Virus record (IMG/VR): IMGVR_UViG_3300034073_000569
Location: 62,001 to 126,000 of that record
Strand: one strand, 5' to 3'
Length of the DNA: 64,000 nt
Source of the DNA: a virus
The notes below the pieces were generated by a model that searched no databases, had not been told where the DNA came from, and saw only the letters and a list, made by a program, of their open reading frames with translations. The position numbers were made by a program, and so were the translations under genes. Shown one piece after another: positions 41,784 through 50,447 of this stretch; position 1 is the stretch's first letter, and each line of letters opens with the position of its first letter.

Positions 41784-42125
41784 ATGAAATGGTATAAATT
41801 AAACGAAGACCATAGTGTAGAAGTTCTACCTGATGGTGAGTATCCTAAGATAGAAGATTTAAATGGGCCTAGTAAACATGTAGGTAATACATTCATTGGT
41901 GACCAAAGAATCTCTACAGTGTTCTTACACTTTGATCATGGCTTAAACTTTGGTACAACAGATAAACCTTCTGATCCTGTACTGTTTGAGTCTATGATAT
42001 TTGGTGGGCCGCATGATGAGTATCAACGTAGATACTGTACATACAATGAGGCTTTAGAAGGACACAATTACTTAATTAAAGCTCTGGAAGAAGAAAGACA
42101 CCCAGACTTTTATTTTAACGATTAA
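41784..42125 (+). CDS. Hypothetical protein
   Basis: 113 aa. One nt after the previous stop, so coupled. YNEALEGHNYLIKALEEERH at the end is a typical phage segment of unknown function. No recognised domain. Confidence 0.6.
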   Translation: MKWYKLNEDHSVEVLPDGEYPKIEDLNGPSKHVGNTFIGDQRISTVFLHFDHGLNFGTTDKPSDPVLFESMIFGGPHDEYQRRYCTYNEALEGHNYLIKALEEERHPDFYFND

Positions 42126-42135
42126 ATAAATCTAT

Positions 42136-42186
42136 ATGATTATAGGAATTAATGGATATGCCGGCAGTGGATTTTGTAAATTCTAA
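42136..42186 (+). pseudogene. 5' fragment of a dNMP-kinase gene cut at its P-loop
   Basis: ATG at 42136 opens MIIGINGYAGSG then FCKF and a stop at 42184-42186. The first 12 residues match the start of the intact kinase at 42794 (MAIIGLSGYSHSG). The match breaks exactly in the Walker A motif, after which non-homologous sequence and the GIY-YIG endonuclease gene follow. It is best read as a remnant left by the endonuclease insertion. Confidence 0.75.
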
Positions 42187-42206
42187 AATATTTAGTATAT
42201 TGTAGT

Positions 42207-42788
42207 ATGAACTATACAAACATATACATACTAATAGATCCTACAAATAATGAAATTAAATATGTAGGTAAAGCTAATAATATTAAAGAGCGTTTTAAAA
42301 ATCATAAAAACCGATGTAGAGATACAAATACTTATAAAAGGCATTGGATAAATAAACTTAGATTAAAGGGACTATATCCAGAACTTGAAGTTATAGATAT
42401 AGTCCCAGTATCTGAGTGGCATTATTGGGAAAAGTTTTGGATAAGTTACTACAAATCAATTGGTTGTAACTTAACTAACACAACATCTGGTGGTGATGGG
42501 TTAAGTTGCGGCAATAAAACATCTTTTAAACGTGGTCAAATACCATGGAATAAAGGTAAAAGTCCTAGTAAAGAAACTAAACTTAAAATAAGTAATACAC
42601 TTAAAGGTAATATTCCTTACAATAGAAAACCAGTCATACAGTATGATCTTTTAGGTAATAAAATACAAGAATATTTAAGTTGTCATCATGCAGCTAAAGT
42701 TCTTAATACGTCAGCTATAAGAATATCTGACGTATGTAATGGAAATCGTAAAACACATAAAAAGTATATTTTTAAATTCAAAAACTAA
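42207..42788 (+). CDS. GIY-YIG homing endonuclease with NUMOD modules
   Basis: 193 aa. The N-terminal 85 residues hold the GIY-YIG nuclease: YILIDPTNNEIKYVGKANNI, an Arg in ERFKNH, and the catalytic Glu in WHYWEKFWI. A NUMOD3-type repeat follows (FKRGQIPWNKGKSPSKETKL), then a NUMOD1/IENR1-type domain (VIQYDLLGNKIQEYLSCHHA). These modules give DNA specificity. Inserted between a kinase fragment and an intact kinase gene. Confidence 0.9.
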   Translation: MNYTNIYILIDPTNNEIKYVGKANNIKERFKNHKNRCRDTNTYKRHWINKLRLKGLYPELEVIDIVPVSEWHYWEKFWISYYKSIGCNLTNTTSGGDGLSCGNKTSFKRGQIPWNKGKSPSKETKLKISNTLKGNIPYNRKPVIQYDLLGNKIQEYLSCHHAAKVLNTSAIRISDVCNGNRKTHKKYIFKFKN

Positions 42789-42793
42789 ACAAT

Positions 42794-43507
42794 ATGGCAA
42801 TAATTGGATTATCAGGGTATAGTCATTCTGGAAAAGACACTGTCGGCACTATCATACAATATTTAGTTGCTAGTCCTACTAAAGATACTGTCACTCTACA
42901 AGATGTGATGGACTTTCCAACTATGCATGAATGGTGGTTAGATGAACAATCAGGTTGGGAAATAAAGAAATGGGCAGGTAAACTTAAAGTTGTAGCATCT
43001 TTACTTACAGGTATACCTAAGCATAAGTTTGAAGACCAAGAATTTAAGAAAACTAATTTAGGTTCTGAGTGGGATGTTTTAGAAAGCACACCACGTTATA
43101 CAGAAAAGGGTTCTTATTACACACAAAAGAGTATACCCATGACAGTAAGAGATTTCTTACAGAAATTAGGCACAGATGGTCTTAGAGATAACCTACATGA
43201 AAATGTATGGGTGAATGCTCTTATGGCTGACTATGAAGGTATGTATGATATAGACACAGATAGAACTACATACCCTAATTGGATTATTACTGATACACGT
43301 TTTCCTAATGAAGCACAAGCTATTCAGCAAGCTAATGGTATTATAATCCGTGTAGAACGTCCTGGTGTAAAACCAATCAATAATCATCCATCTGAAGTTA
43401 GCTTAGACAACTGGAACTTTGACCATACTATTATAAATGATAGTTCTGTTGAAGCTTTAGCTAAAAAGGTTAAACAAATACTTCAGTTTCATAAAATTAT
43501 TTCATGA
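42794..43507 (+). CDS. Deoxynucleoside monophosphate kinase-like protein
   Basis: 237 aa. P-loop GYSHSGKDT (about 8-16); ITDTRFPNEAQAI (about 166-178) resembles the acidic-loop motif of phage dNMP kinases; IIRVERPGVKP and NNHPSEV follow, typical of T4 gene 1-like enzymes. Phosphorylates dNMPs to dNDPs. Its start is only 5 nt after the homing endonuclease stop, and the P-loop lies right after the sequence repeated in the upstream fragment. Confidence 0.8.
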   Translation: MAIIGLSGYSHSGKDTVGTIIQYLVASPTKDTVTLQDVMDFPTMHEWWLDEQSGWEIKKWAGKLKVVASLLTGIPKHKFEDQEFKKTNLGSEWDVLESTPRYTEKGSYYTQKSIPMTVRDFLQKLGTDGLRDNLHENVWVNALMADYEGMYDIDTDRTTYPNWIITDTRFPNEAQAIQQANGIIIRVERPGVKPINNHPSEVSLDNWNFDHTIINDSSVEALAKKVKQILQFHKIIS

Positions 43508-44358
43508 AAATAATCCATCAGCGTACTAAAACCCTAATAACCCGTGATAATGGAAGGAGTTCGGATGCAGTTAGTCCGAACTTCATCTACGGGTGCTTAG
43601 GCGGTTGTATGAGCTCATACTGTTATGTAGGCAGATACAATCATGATAAAGTATATATAAATGAAAACACTGGTGATATTCTAAAATCCATGGACGGATG
43701 GTTAAGTAAACAGTCTTGGCCTAAGACACCTAACCAGTGTGATGAAAAGTATTACACAATAGATATAGGATGCAGCACAGACGTAGCTCTAATGACTAAG
43801 CATTATGATTGGCAGGAAGTATTCTACTGGTTTAATAACCATCATATGGCTAAGTCTACTTTTGCTACTAAGTATCCTACCATGTTTCAACCTCAGTGGA
43901 AATATATCTTAAATAAAGATAGACATCGTATCCGAGTAAGCTTAATGCCTCAGATATACTCTGATGTACTAGAACCAAATACAGACACTATAGAAGAACG
44001 TATCTGGAGCATACCTAGGTTACAGGAGCATATGGAAGTACATATTAACTTTAGTCCTATTATATATACGGACGGTTGGATAGAAGAGTACCGTAAGCTA
44101 TTTCAACAACTTAAAGCTGCTAATATAGATGTTAAGTGTGAATGTATATTCCTTACACATAATATACATCAGCATGAACGTAATGAGCAACCAGTGCGTG
44201 ATCTATTATGGCGTCCGGATATACAAGAAGCCAAAGACTCTCAGTATGCTGCAGATAATATTAGGTATCAGTGGCAACTTAAAAAACAAATGGTTGGTGA
44301 GTTTACAGCTCTATATGCAGAGTTTTTTGATCCAACTAACATTAGATATATATTTTAA
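43504..44358 (+). CDS. Radical SAM protein, spore photoproduct lyase-like
   Basis: 284 aa. NFIYGCLGGCMSSYCYVGRY holds three Cys as C-x3-C-x4-C, close to but not the canonical C-x3-C-x2-C. The rest resembles SPL-type radical SAM proteins (TIDIGCSTDVALMTKHYDW; HINFSPIIYTDGWIEEYRKL). Such proteins may repair thymine lesions or modify nucleic acids. The extra residues before the third Cys are unusual. The ATG overlaps the kinase stop by 4 nt. Confidence 0.6.
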   Translation: MKIIHQRTKTLITRDNGRSSDAVSPNFIYGCLGGCMSSYCYVGRYNHDKVYINENTGDILKSMDGWLSKQSWPKTPNQCDEKYYTIDIGCSTDVALMTKHYDWQEVFYWFNNHHMAKSTFATKYPTMFQPQWKYILNKDRHRIRVSLMPQIYSDVLEPNTDTIEERIWSIPRLQEHMEVHINFSPIIYTDGWIEEYRKLFQQLKAANIDVKCECIFLTHNIHQHERNEQPVRDLLWRPDIQEAKDSQYAADNIRYQWQLKKQMVGEFTALYAEFFDPTNIRYIF

Positions 44359-44360
44359 CT

Positions 44361-44627
44361 ATGACACCACAGGAGTTTAAAGAAAGATATACAAAGCATC
44401 ATTATCTAACAGTAGGTAAACTAAAAGAATACTTAGCTGATTATCCAGATGATGCTTTAGTAGTAGCACAAAGAGTAGAAGATGTATATTATGAAAAACA
44501 TGGATGGCAAACACTAAAGAAACCAGACCCTATGTTTAAAGATCATGAGATTGAATACTCACCCGTATGGAGTCCTGTTTTATACAGGAATGATAAAGAA
44601 TGTTTTTATTTAGACTTACACTATTAA
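44361..44627 (+). CDS. Hypothetical protein
   Basis: 88 aa. TVGKLKEYLADYPDDALVVA is a pattern seen in many small phage proteins. Two-nt gap after the radical SAM gene. Function unknown. Confidence 0.6.
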   Translation: MTPQEFKERYTKHHYLTVGKLKEYLADYPDDALVVAQRVEDVYYEKHGWQTLKKPDPMFKDHEIEYSPVWSPVLYRNDKECFYLDLHY

Positions 44628-44629
44628 TT

Positions 44630-45322
44630 ATGAAAATACTACACATTTCAGACACCCATGGATTCCATAATCAATTCCCAGATACAACCTGGGAAGGGAT
44701 TGATATAGTAGTCCATAGCGGTGATTGTTCTAACTACTATGATGTATTTAGAAACGAGCAGGAAGTAACAAACTTCCTCAATTGGTATGAGCGTGTACCC
44801 GTTAACTATAAAATATACGTAGCGGGTAACCATGACACCTCTATAGAAAGGAAACGTATTACTAAGAAAGACTTTGAAGACCGTGGTATCATATACCTAG
44901 AGAATTCAGAGACTGTTATAAAAGGAGTCAAGTTCTATGGATCTCCCCTTACACCAACATTTGGTCAATGGGCTTTTATGAAAGCTCGTGATAAAATGCA
45001 TGATGTGTGGCAGGCTGTTCCAGATGATACTGATGTTCTAATTGTACATGGCCCACCTAAAGGAGTACGAGACTTATCGTTTGACAGACATGGTCAACTA
45101 GAGTTCTGTGGTGATCAAGCACTTCTTAAACGTTGTCTTGCTTTAAGTAGCACACTTAAGCTTATGTGCTTTGGTCATATCCATAATATGGATGGTGTAT
45201 ATAACCAAGGAGTAGCCACTTTTGGTCATACTTCCACTGTATTTTCTAATGCTGCTTGTGTTAGAGATGGAAGGTTTGATCTAGGCTTAACTTCTTTTGG
45301 AAATGTACTAGAAGTTCAATAA
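44630..45322 (+). CDS. Metallophosphoesterase
   Basis: 230 aa from the ATG at 44630. Motifs of calcineurin-like phosphoesterases: ILHISDTHGF (D-x-H), VVHSGDCSN (GD), VAGNHDTS (GNH[D]), LIVHGPPKG and MCFGHIHNMDG (GHxH). Hydrolyses phosphodiesters or phosphomonoesters, substrate unknown. It may process nucleotides or RNA ends together with the cyclic-phosphate receiver protein further on. Confidence 0.85.
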   Translation: MKILHISDTHGFHNQFPDTTWEGIDIVVHSGDCSNYYDVFRNEQEVTNFLNWYERVPVNYKIYVAGNHDTSIERKRITKKDFEDRGIIYLENSETVIKGVKFYGSPLTPTFGQWAFMKARDKMHDVWQAVPDDTDVLIVHGPPKGVRDLSFDRHGQLEFCGDQALLKRCLALSSTLKLMCFGHIHNMDGVYNQGVATFGHTSTVFSNAACVRDGRFDLGLTSFGNVLEVQ

Positions 45323-45365
45323 TTTTAAGTATATTATATAACCGACACTCCTTAAAAAATAGCCT

Positions 45366-45596
45366 ATGAAAATAGGAAAACACTGTACAGACTGTGCACG
45401 TTGGTATCCCCTATTCATGTTTAAGACTGACACTAGAAAGTTTCAGTTAAAAATAGCACTAGGTAAGGTACGAGTGTGTAGAATTTGTACTTTTGTAAAG
45501 TCTGGAAAAGGATCTGTTACAAGATGGAATGGTAAAGATTTTCATAACGTAACTCTCACTTTTAAAGAACGTATTAAAGAATTTTTTACTAAATAA
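45366..45596 (+). CDS. Small zinc-ribbon-like protein
   Basis: 76 aa, basic. Two CxxC pairs (KHCTDCARW; RVCRICTF) predict one zinc site. Tail FHNVTLTFKERIKEFF. Unknown function; often such proteins bind nucleic acid. Confidence 0.6.
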   Translation: MKIGKHCTDCARWYPLFMFKTDTRKFQLKIALGKVRVCRICTFVKSGKGSVTRWNGKDFHNVTLTFKERIKEFFTK

Positions 45597-45604
45597 AACC
45601 AATT

Positions 45605-45832
45605 ATGAAAGATGTTTGTGTATCCTGCGGTGTAGAAACTCCATACGATGTATACACTCATGTAGACATGAGAAATGGATACGTAGAAGGTTTAGGTCAA
45701 TTATGTGCAAATTGTTATACAAACGGTACTAACCGTAATAACATCCTTGTACCAGAAGCCACTATTATAAACACACCTAACGATAATGAGTTAGGAAGTA
45801 GAGTAAGACAGATATACTATGACTCGAAATGA
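45605..45832 (+). CDS. Small zinc-binding protein
   Basis: 75 aa. VCVSCGVETPYDVYTHVDM and GQLCANCYTN give two CxxC pairs, a probable zinc ribbon. Overlaps the next gene by 14 nt. Function unknown. Confidence 0.6.
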   Translation: MKDVCVSCGVETPYDVYTHVDMRNGYVEGLGQLCANCYTNGTNRNNILVPEATIINTPNDNELGSRVRQIYYDSK

Positions 45833-46070
45833 GATTATAGCAAGAGATATCATTAACCAAATGTTCATCATAGCCGGCCATCAAGTCAGCTATGATGACA
45901 TTATTGGTAGAAAAGATGCCTGGTATACTCAATGGACTATGACTGAAGCTCAAAGACAAGAATGGATACAGTGGGGCATCAAGTATCTAAAGAAGAAAAG
46001 CTATTATAAAAAGATAGCAGAAAGAGAAATGGCTATGATTGATCTATATTGTGGATTAAAAACTATTTAA
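45819..46070 (+). CDS. Conserved small phage protein
   Basis: 83 aa. EIIARDIINQMFIIAGHQVS, YDDIIGRKDAWYTQWTMTEA and QWGIKYLKKK make a recognisable small protein common in phage genomes, without known function. Overlaps the previous gene by 14 nt. Confidence 0.6.
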   Translation: MTRNEIIARDIINQMFIIAGHQVSYDDIIGRKDAWYTQWTMTEAQRQEWIQWGIKYLKKKSYYKKIAEREMAMIDLYCGLKTI

Positions 46071-46071
46071 A

Positions 46072-46341
46072 ATGAAAAAGTATATTGGTGCTGTACTTAG
46101 TATTGCAACTATTGGTCTACTGTTCTATACACTGTTTGATCTGAAAGAACAGGTTAAGCAAATAGGAATATTACAAAAACAGTTAGACAGCACCATTACA
46201 GTTAAAGACAGTCTTATTAATGAAGTATTTATCCGTGAGATAGAAAACGGTAGATATCAAACTACATTATACTACTTAGAAGAGGCTAATCCTAAAGTAG
46301 CATCAGAGTTTAAAAAATACATGGAAAACCAAACAGAATAA
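46072..46341 (+). CDS. Membrane-anchored coiled-coil protein
   Basis: 89 aa. N-terminal anchor VLSIATIGLLFYTLF, then a coiled coil (EQVKQIGILQKQLDSTITVK). One nt after the previous gene. Possible inner-membrane anchored phage protein; no family. Confidence 0.55.
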   Translation: MKKYIGAVLSIATIGLLFYTLFDLKEQVKQIGILQKQLDSTITVKDSLINEVFIREIENGRYQTTLYYLEEANPKVASEFKKYMENQTE

Positions 46342-46344
46342 AAT

Positions 46345-46821
46345 ATGAAAGTAAGCTTTGATTTTGACGGTACACTAGAGCGTGAAGACGTTCAGGAGTA
46401 TGCCAAAACACTTATAAAATTAGGTGTAGAAGTATGGGTAGTAACTACTCGTTACGATTCTAATCACCAACACAAATACTTTAGAGTTTTTCCTGAAGAA
46501 CAATGGGCTAAAGTATGCTCACATACTAATGGTGATCCTAACTTTGGTTTATGGGGAGTGATAGAGAAACTTGGTATACCTAGACATCATGTACGTTTTA
46601 CTTGTATGGAGTACAAGTATAAATATCTAGATGGCACTAAGTTCATATGGCATCTGGATGATAATCCAGAAGAGTTTTCTCAAGCTAAAGCTAACCATTT
46701 AAAAGTTCCTATGATACAAGTAGAAGCTAATGGTTGGAAGGAAAAATGTGAAAGATTTATCAACTTAAAAATTAGTGAGATAGAAGCTAATAAGACAGAA
46801 GAAAATAAAGATTTACTATGA
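46345..46821 (+). CDS. HAD-like hydrolase
   Basis: 158 aa. SFDFDGTLE (DxDGT) at 4-12 is HAD motif I, VVTTRYDS at about 32-39 gives motif II (Thr), and WHLDDNPEEFSQA gives the final acidic motif. Probably a small phosphatase, maybe nucleotidase. Overlaps the next gene by 4 nt. Confidence 0.75.
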   Translation: MKVSFDFDGTLEREDVQEYAKTLIKLGVEVWVVTTRYDSNHQHKYFRVFPEEQWAKVCSHTNGDPNFGLWGVIEKLGIPRHHVRFTCMEYKYKYLDGTKFIWHLDDNPEEFSQAKANHLKVPMIQVEANGWKEKCERFINLKISEIEANKTEENKDLL

Positions 46822-47072
46822 GATGGAAAATTAATAAAGATCCAGATGTAGGAGATAAAAGGGAGTATATGCGTTTTGCTTGGCTTCCAACTTCAGTTAC
46901 AAATGTAGATGAAAATAATCAAGAGTATATAATTTGGTTATCTATCTATACCTGTAAACAAGAGTATATGAAATGGACTGCTTGTGCACCAGGTTACCGA
47001 AACGGTATGAGAGTAATTGGATGGCGTACAGTTGATCGTGTTATTCATAATAACATAAGAAAGAAGTGGTAA
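46818..47072 (+). CDS. Hypothetical protein
   Basis: 84 aa, Trp/Tyr-rich, beta-like (VGDKREYMRFAWLPTSVTNV; YIIWLSIYTCKQEYMKWTAC). Common type of small phage protein; no known function. ATG overlaps the previous stop (ATGA). Confidence 0.6.
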   Translation: MRWKINKDPDVGDKREYMRFAWLPTSVTNVDENNQEYIIWLSIYTCKQEYMKWTACAPGYRNGMRVIGWRTVDRVIHNNIRKKW

Positions 47073-47110
47073 TAGACTCATAATAACAATATAGAAAACA
47101 CTAATAAAAA

Positions 47111-48091
47111 ATGAAAAGAAACATCTTTGAGGCCAGAGTAAACATTCTTCCGTATGAGTATCCACAGTTGTTAGCATATAAAGATGCTATCCGTCACTCT
47201 TATTGGATTGATACTGAGTACAACTTTACTACAGACATTGACGACTTTAGAGTTAAAGTGACTGATGAGGAAAGAGAAGTGATTAAAAGAACAATGTTAG
47301 CCATTGCTCAGATAGAAGTAAACGTTAAGACCTTCTGGGCTGACTTATATAAAAGGATGCCAATCACTGAGATAGGTGATGTAGGCATGACCTTTGCAGA
47401 GTCTGAGGTGAGGCACAAAGATGCTTATGCTAGACTACTTAGAATTCTTGGTCTAGAAGAAGAGTTTAGAACAGTTATTGAAATTCCAGCTATTGAAGGT
47501 AGAATCAAGTATCTAAAGAAATACTTAGATGGATCTCGTAGTAAAGACAATAAGATGTATACTAAGAGTGTTCTTTTATTCTCTCTATTTATTGAGCACG
47601 TAAGCTTGTTCAGCCAGTTCTTGATTATGATGTCTTTTAACAAAGAGAAAAACTTGTTTAAAGGAATCTCTAATGTTGTAGAAGCTACTTCTAAAGAAGA
47701 AGATATCCATGGTAACTTTGGAGCTGAACTAATTAACATTATTCAAGCAGAAAATCCAGAATGGTTTGACCAGGAGTTTAAAGATCTTATTTACTCAGCA
47801 TGTCAAAAAGCATTTGCTGCAGAGTGTGATATTCTAGATTGGATCTTTGAGAAAGGTGAGCTTGAGTTTCTTCCTAAAGAAAACATTAAAGCTTTCATCA
47901 TGAACAGATTTAATAACTCTTTAGCTAAGATTGGTATGGACCCTATCTTTTTTATTGACTCAAGTCTATTAGAACAGACACACTGGTTTGATGTAGAGAT
48001 TACTGCTACTAAAGAGGGAGACTTCTTTTACAAAAAACAAATTGATTATAATAAAAAATCTAAAGCAATCACAGAAGATGACCTATTCTAA
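47111..48091 (+). CDS. nrdB: Class I ribonucleotide reductase, small subunit
   Basis: 326 aa. FAESEVRHKDAYARLL keeps the ExxHxxxY pattern of an iron ligand pair and radical Tyr. EATSKEEDIHGNFGAEL supplies the second E and His ligands. IEVNVKTFWADLY is also typical. Provides the radical for NrdA to make deoxynucleotides. It overlaps nrdA by 14 nt and is unusual in that the small subunit gene comes first. Confidence 0.92.
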   Translation: MKRNIFEARVNILPYEYPQLLAYKDAIRHSYWIDTEYNFTTDIDDFRVKVTDEEREVIKRTMLAIAQIEVNVKTFWADLYKRMPITEIGDVGMTFAESEVRHKDAYARLLRILGLEEEFRTVIEIPAIEGRIKYLKKYLDGSRSKDNKMYTKSVLLFSLFIEHVSLFSQFLIMMSFNKEKNLFKGISNVVEATSKEEDIHGNFGAELINIIQAENPEWFDQEFKDLIYSACQKAFAAECDILDWIFEKGELEFLPKENIKAFIMNRFNNSLAKIGMDPIFFIDSSLLEQTHWFDVEITATKEGDFFYKKQIDYNKKSKAITEDDLF

Positions 48092-49703
48092 CTATTATTG
48101 GCTTAATGATGAAAGCCGCAAGTTCCTTTCTAGAGGATATATTACAGAATCTCCTGAACAAAGGATTAAAGACATAGCTAGAATAGCTGAGAAGTATCTC
48201 AATGTTCCGGGCTTTGCACAGAAGTTTGAAGACTATATGAGCCGTGGGTTCTATAGTTTATCTACTCCAGTGTGGATTAACTTTGGTAAGCAAAAAGGTT
48301 TACCTATTAGTTGCTATGGTAGCAACGTTGATGACAATCTAGATAGCATTCTTAATGCAGGTCGTGAGATTGGTATGATGTCTAAGTATGGTGGAGGTAC
48401 TAGTGTATTCTTAGGAAACATTAGATCCCGTGGCACTATCATCTCTACAGGAGGTACAGCAGATGGACCTGTACACTACGCTCGCATTTATGACACTGTA
48501 GTAGATGTTTGTAAACAGTCTGAAGCAAGACGTGGTGCATGTGCAGCATACCTTCCAGTAGAACATCCAGATATTTTAGAGTTCTTAGATATTGGTACAG
48601 AAGGTAATCTTATTCAGAACCTTCAGTATGGTATTACAGTAACTGATGCTTGGATCGAAGAGATGAAAGCAGGTGATCCTGACAAGCGTAAGATCTGGGC
48701 TAAGATTATCCAGAGACGTAATGAGTTTGGTTTCCCATACATTATGTTTAAAGATAACTCTAACAACAACTCTCCTTATAAAGAGTTAGGAATGGACATT
48801 ACAGCAAGTAACTTATGCTCTGAGATTCAATTACCTACAGACAGTTATAACTCTTTTGTGTGTTGTCTAGGGTCCCTAAATCTATTGCACTGGGATGAAA
48901 TTAAACAAACAGATGCTATTGAAACTTATACTCTGTTTCTTAATGCAGTGATTGATGAGTTCATTACTAAGGCTGCTACACTACCGGGCATGTCTAGAGC
49001 TCACAGATTTGCAAAGAACCACAGAGCAATTGGACTAGGTGTGCTAGGATATCATTCTTACTTACAGTCAAAGCTTGTAGAGTTTGAATCTATGCATGCT
49101 AAGATGTTAAACGTAGAGATATTCAAGACTATCAAAGAAAGATCTGATGCTACATCTAAGATGTTGTGTGAGACTAAAGGAGTTAAGTCTATTAGACCAG
49201 GTTATGCTAATACAACCCTAGTTGCTATTGCACCTACTAAGTCTAGTTCATTTATCCACGGTCAAGTTAGTATGGGTATTGAGCCTATTAAATCTAACTA
49301 CTTTATCAAAGACTTAGCTAAGAGTAAGACTGTATACAAGAATCCTTTCTTAGAAGAAGAGCTTGAGAAATACAATCTTAATAACGCAGAGACATGGGAC
49401 AGCATCCTTAAGAAAGATGGATCAGTACAGCATTTAGATTTTCCTACAAAAGCTGTATTTAAATCATTTATTGAGATTAGTCCTAAAGAGATTATCATCC
49501 AAGCTGCTGCAAGACAGAAGTTTATTGATCAATCTCAGTCTTTGAATTTAATGATCCACCCAAGTATCCCAGCTAAAGACATCAACCAGCTGTATCTATT
49601 TGCTCATGAGCAAGGAGTAAAGACTCTATACTATCAGTTTAGTATCAGTAGTGCTCAATCATTTACAAGAAACATTTTGGAGTGTGCTAGCTGTGAGGGA
49701 TAA
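48078..49703 (+). CDS. nrdA: Class I ribonucleotide reductase, large subunit
   Basis: 541 aa from the ATG at 48078. No ATP cone, so probably not dATP-inhibited. LPISCYGSN holds the first active-site Cys. SNLCSEIQLPT gives the NxCxE core and C-terminal CASC holds the redox Cys pair. The short length matches compact phage enzymes. Makes dNDPs for phage DNA. Confidence 0.92.
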   Translation: MTYSNYYWLNDESRKFLSRGYITESPEQRIKDIARIAEKYLNVPGFAQKFEDYMSRGFYSLSTPVWINFGKQKGLPISCYGSNVDDNLDSILNAGREIGMMSKYGGGTSVFLGNIRSRGTIISTGGTADGPVHYARIYDTVVDVCKQSEARRGACAAYLPVEHPDILEFLDIGTEGNLIQNLQYGITVTDAWIEEMKAGDPDKRKIWAKIIQRRNEFGFPYIMFKDNSNNNSPYKELGMDITASNLCSEIQLPTDSYNSFVCCLGSLNLLHWDEIKQTDAIETYTLFLNAVIDEFITKAATLPGMSRAHRFAKNHRAIGLGVLGYHSYLQSKLVEFESMHAKMLNVEIFKTIKERSDATSKMLCETKGVKSIRPGYANTTLVAIAPTKSSSFIHGQVSMGIEPIKSNYFIKDLAKSKTVYKNPFLEEELEKYNLNNAETWDSILKKDGSVQHLDFPTKAVFKSFIEISPKEIIIQAAARQKFIDQSQSLNLMIHPSIPAKDINQLYLFAHEQGVKTLYYQFSISSAQSFTRNILECASCEG

Positions 49704-49714
49704 AAACCAACACA

Positions 49715-50137
49715 ATGATTGATGAAATATTAACACAAGAAAGAGTAGGTCAAAAACCTAGGTTCTTTCTACACGATGAAGTAAAAACTTGGTTGGTAGA
49801 TAATTTACAGACAACTGTACTCACTCAGATCGAAATGACTGATTGGGTACAGTCTATGGCTAACATGGACCAACCTTATTATAATAGATATCTAGAAAGT
49901 CTACAACTACCTACTAGAATCAATGTAATAACTATGACAACTTGTGATGGAGAAACTGTAGGGTATACTAAAACATCTACTTTTGATTTATCAGAGTATG
50001 CCAAAATTATAAAATCATCTGGTAAAAGAATAGATGAACTACAACAGAACATTACACAATTAGTTGATAACCAAAGAGTTATGCAACAAGAGTTAATAGA
50101 ACTCAAAACAGAATTAGATTTACTTAAACAAAAATAA
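49715..50137 (+). CDS. Hypothetical protein with C-terminal coiled coil
   Basis: 140 aa. The C-terminal 45 residues are a coiled coil (RIDELQQNITQLVDNQRVMQ). N-terminal half mixed. Between nrdA and mazG-like genes. No family recognised. Confidence 0.6.
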   Translation: MIDEILTQERVGQKPRFFLHDEVKTWLVDNLQTTVLTQIEMTDWVQSMANMDQPYYNRYLESLQLPTRINVITMTTCDGETVGYTKTSTFDLSEYAKIIKSSGKRIDELQQNITQLVDNQRVMQQELIELKTELDLLKQK

Positions 50138-50141
50138 AACA

Positions 50142-50444
50142 ATGGAAAACTTTAACACACTTATTGACAACGTAATTGGATGGGCAGAAGATAAGAACAT
50201 CTTAAAGCCTGAGAACGCACCTAAACAGATGCTTAAGGTTATGGAAGAAGTAGGTGAAACTGCTGGAGCCTTAGCTAAGAATAAGCAAGAAGAGCTTAAA
50301 GATGGTATAGGAGACGCATTTGTGACCTTAATTATTCTAGCTAAACAAGTAGGTATGGAACCTGCAGAGTGTCTAGAAGCAGCTTGGAATGAGATTAAAA
50401 GCCGTACAGGTAAAACTGTAAACGGTGTATTTATTAAAGACTAG
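50142..50444 (+). CDS. MazG-like nucleotide pyrophosphohydrolase
   Basis: 100 aa, single domain. MLKVMEEVGETAGAL (ExxE) and GIGDAFVTLIIL (D for magnesium) are the MazG/HisE metal-binding helices. Hydrolyses dNTPs or (p)ppGpp-like alarmones. With ribonucleotide reductase it adjusts nucleotide pools. Confidence 0.8.
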   Translation: MENFNTLIDNVIGWAEDKNILKPENAPKQMLKVMEEVGETAGALAKNKQEELKDGIGDAFVTLIILAKQVGMEPAECLEAAWNEIKSRTGKTVNGVFIKD

Positions 50445-50447
50445 AAC

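Noticed and set aside
42174-42202. Promoter-like TTG-N19-TATATTG before the homing endonuclease
   Set aside because: The -7 part deviates at two bases and ends only 4 nt before the ATG.
42136-42820. Group I intron interrupting the kinase gene
   Set aside because: The downstream copy carries its own start codon and complete P-loop, so splicing is not needed; I see no intron core.
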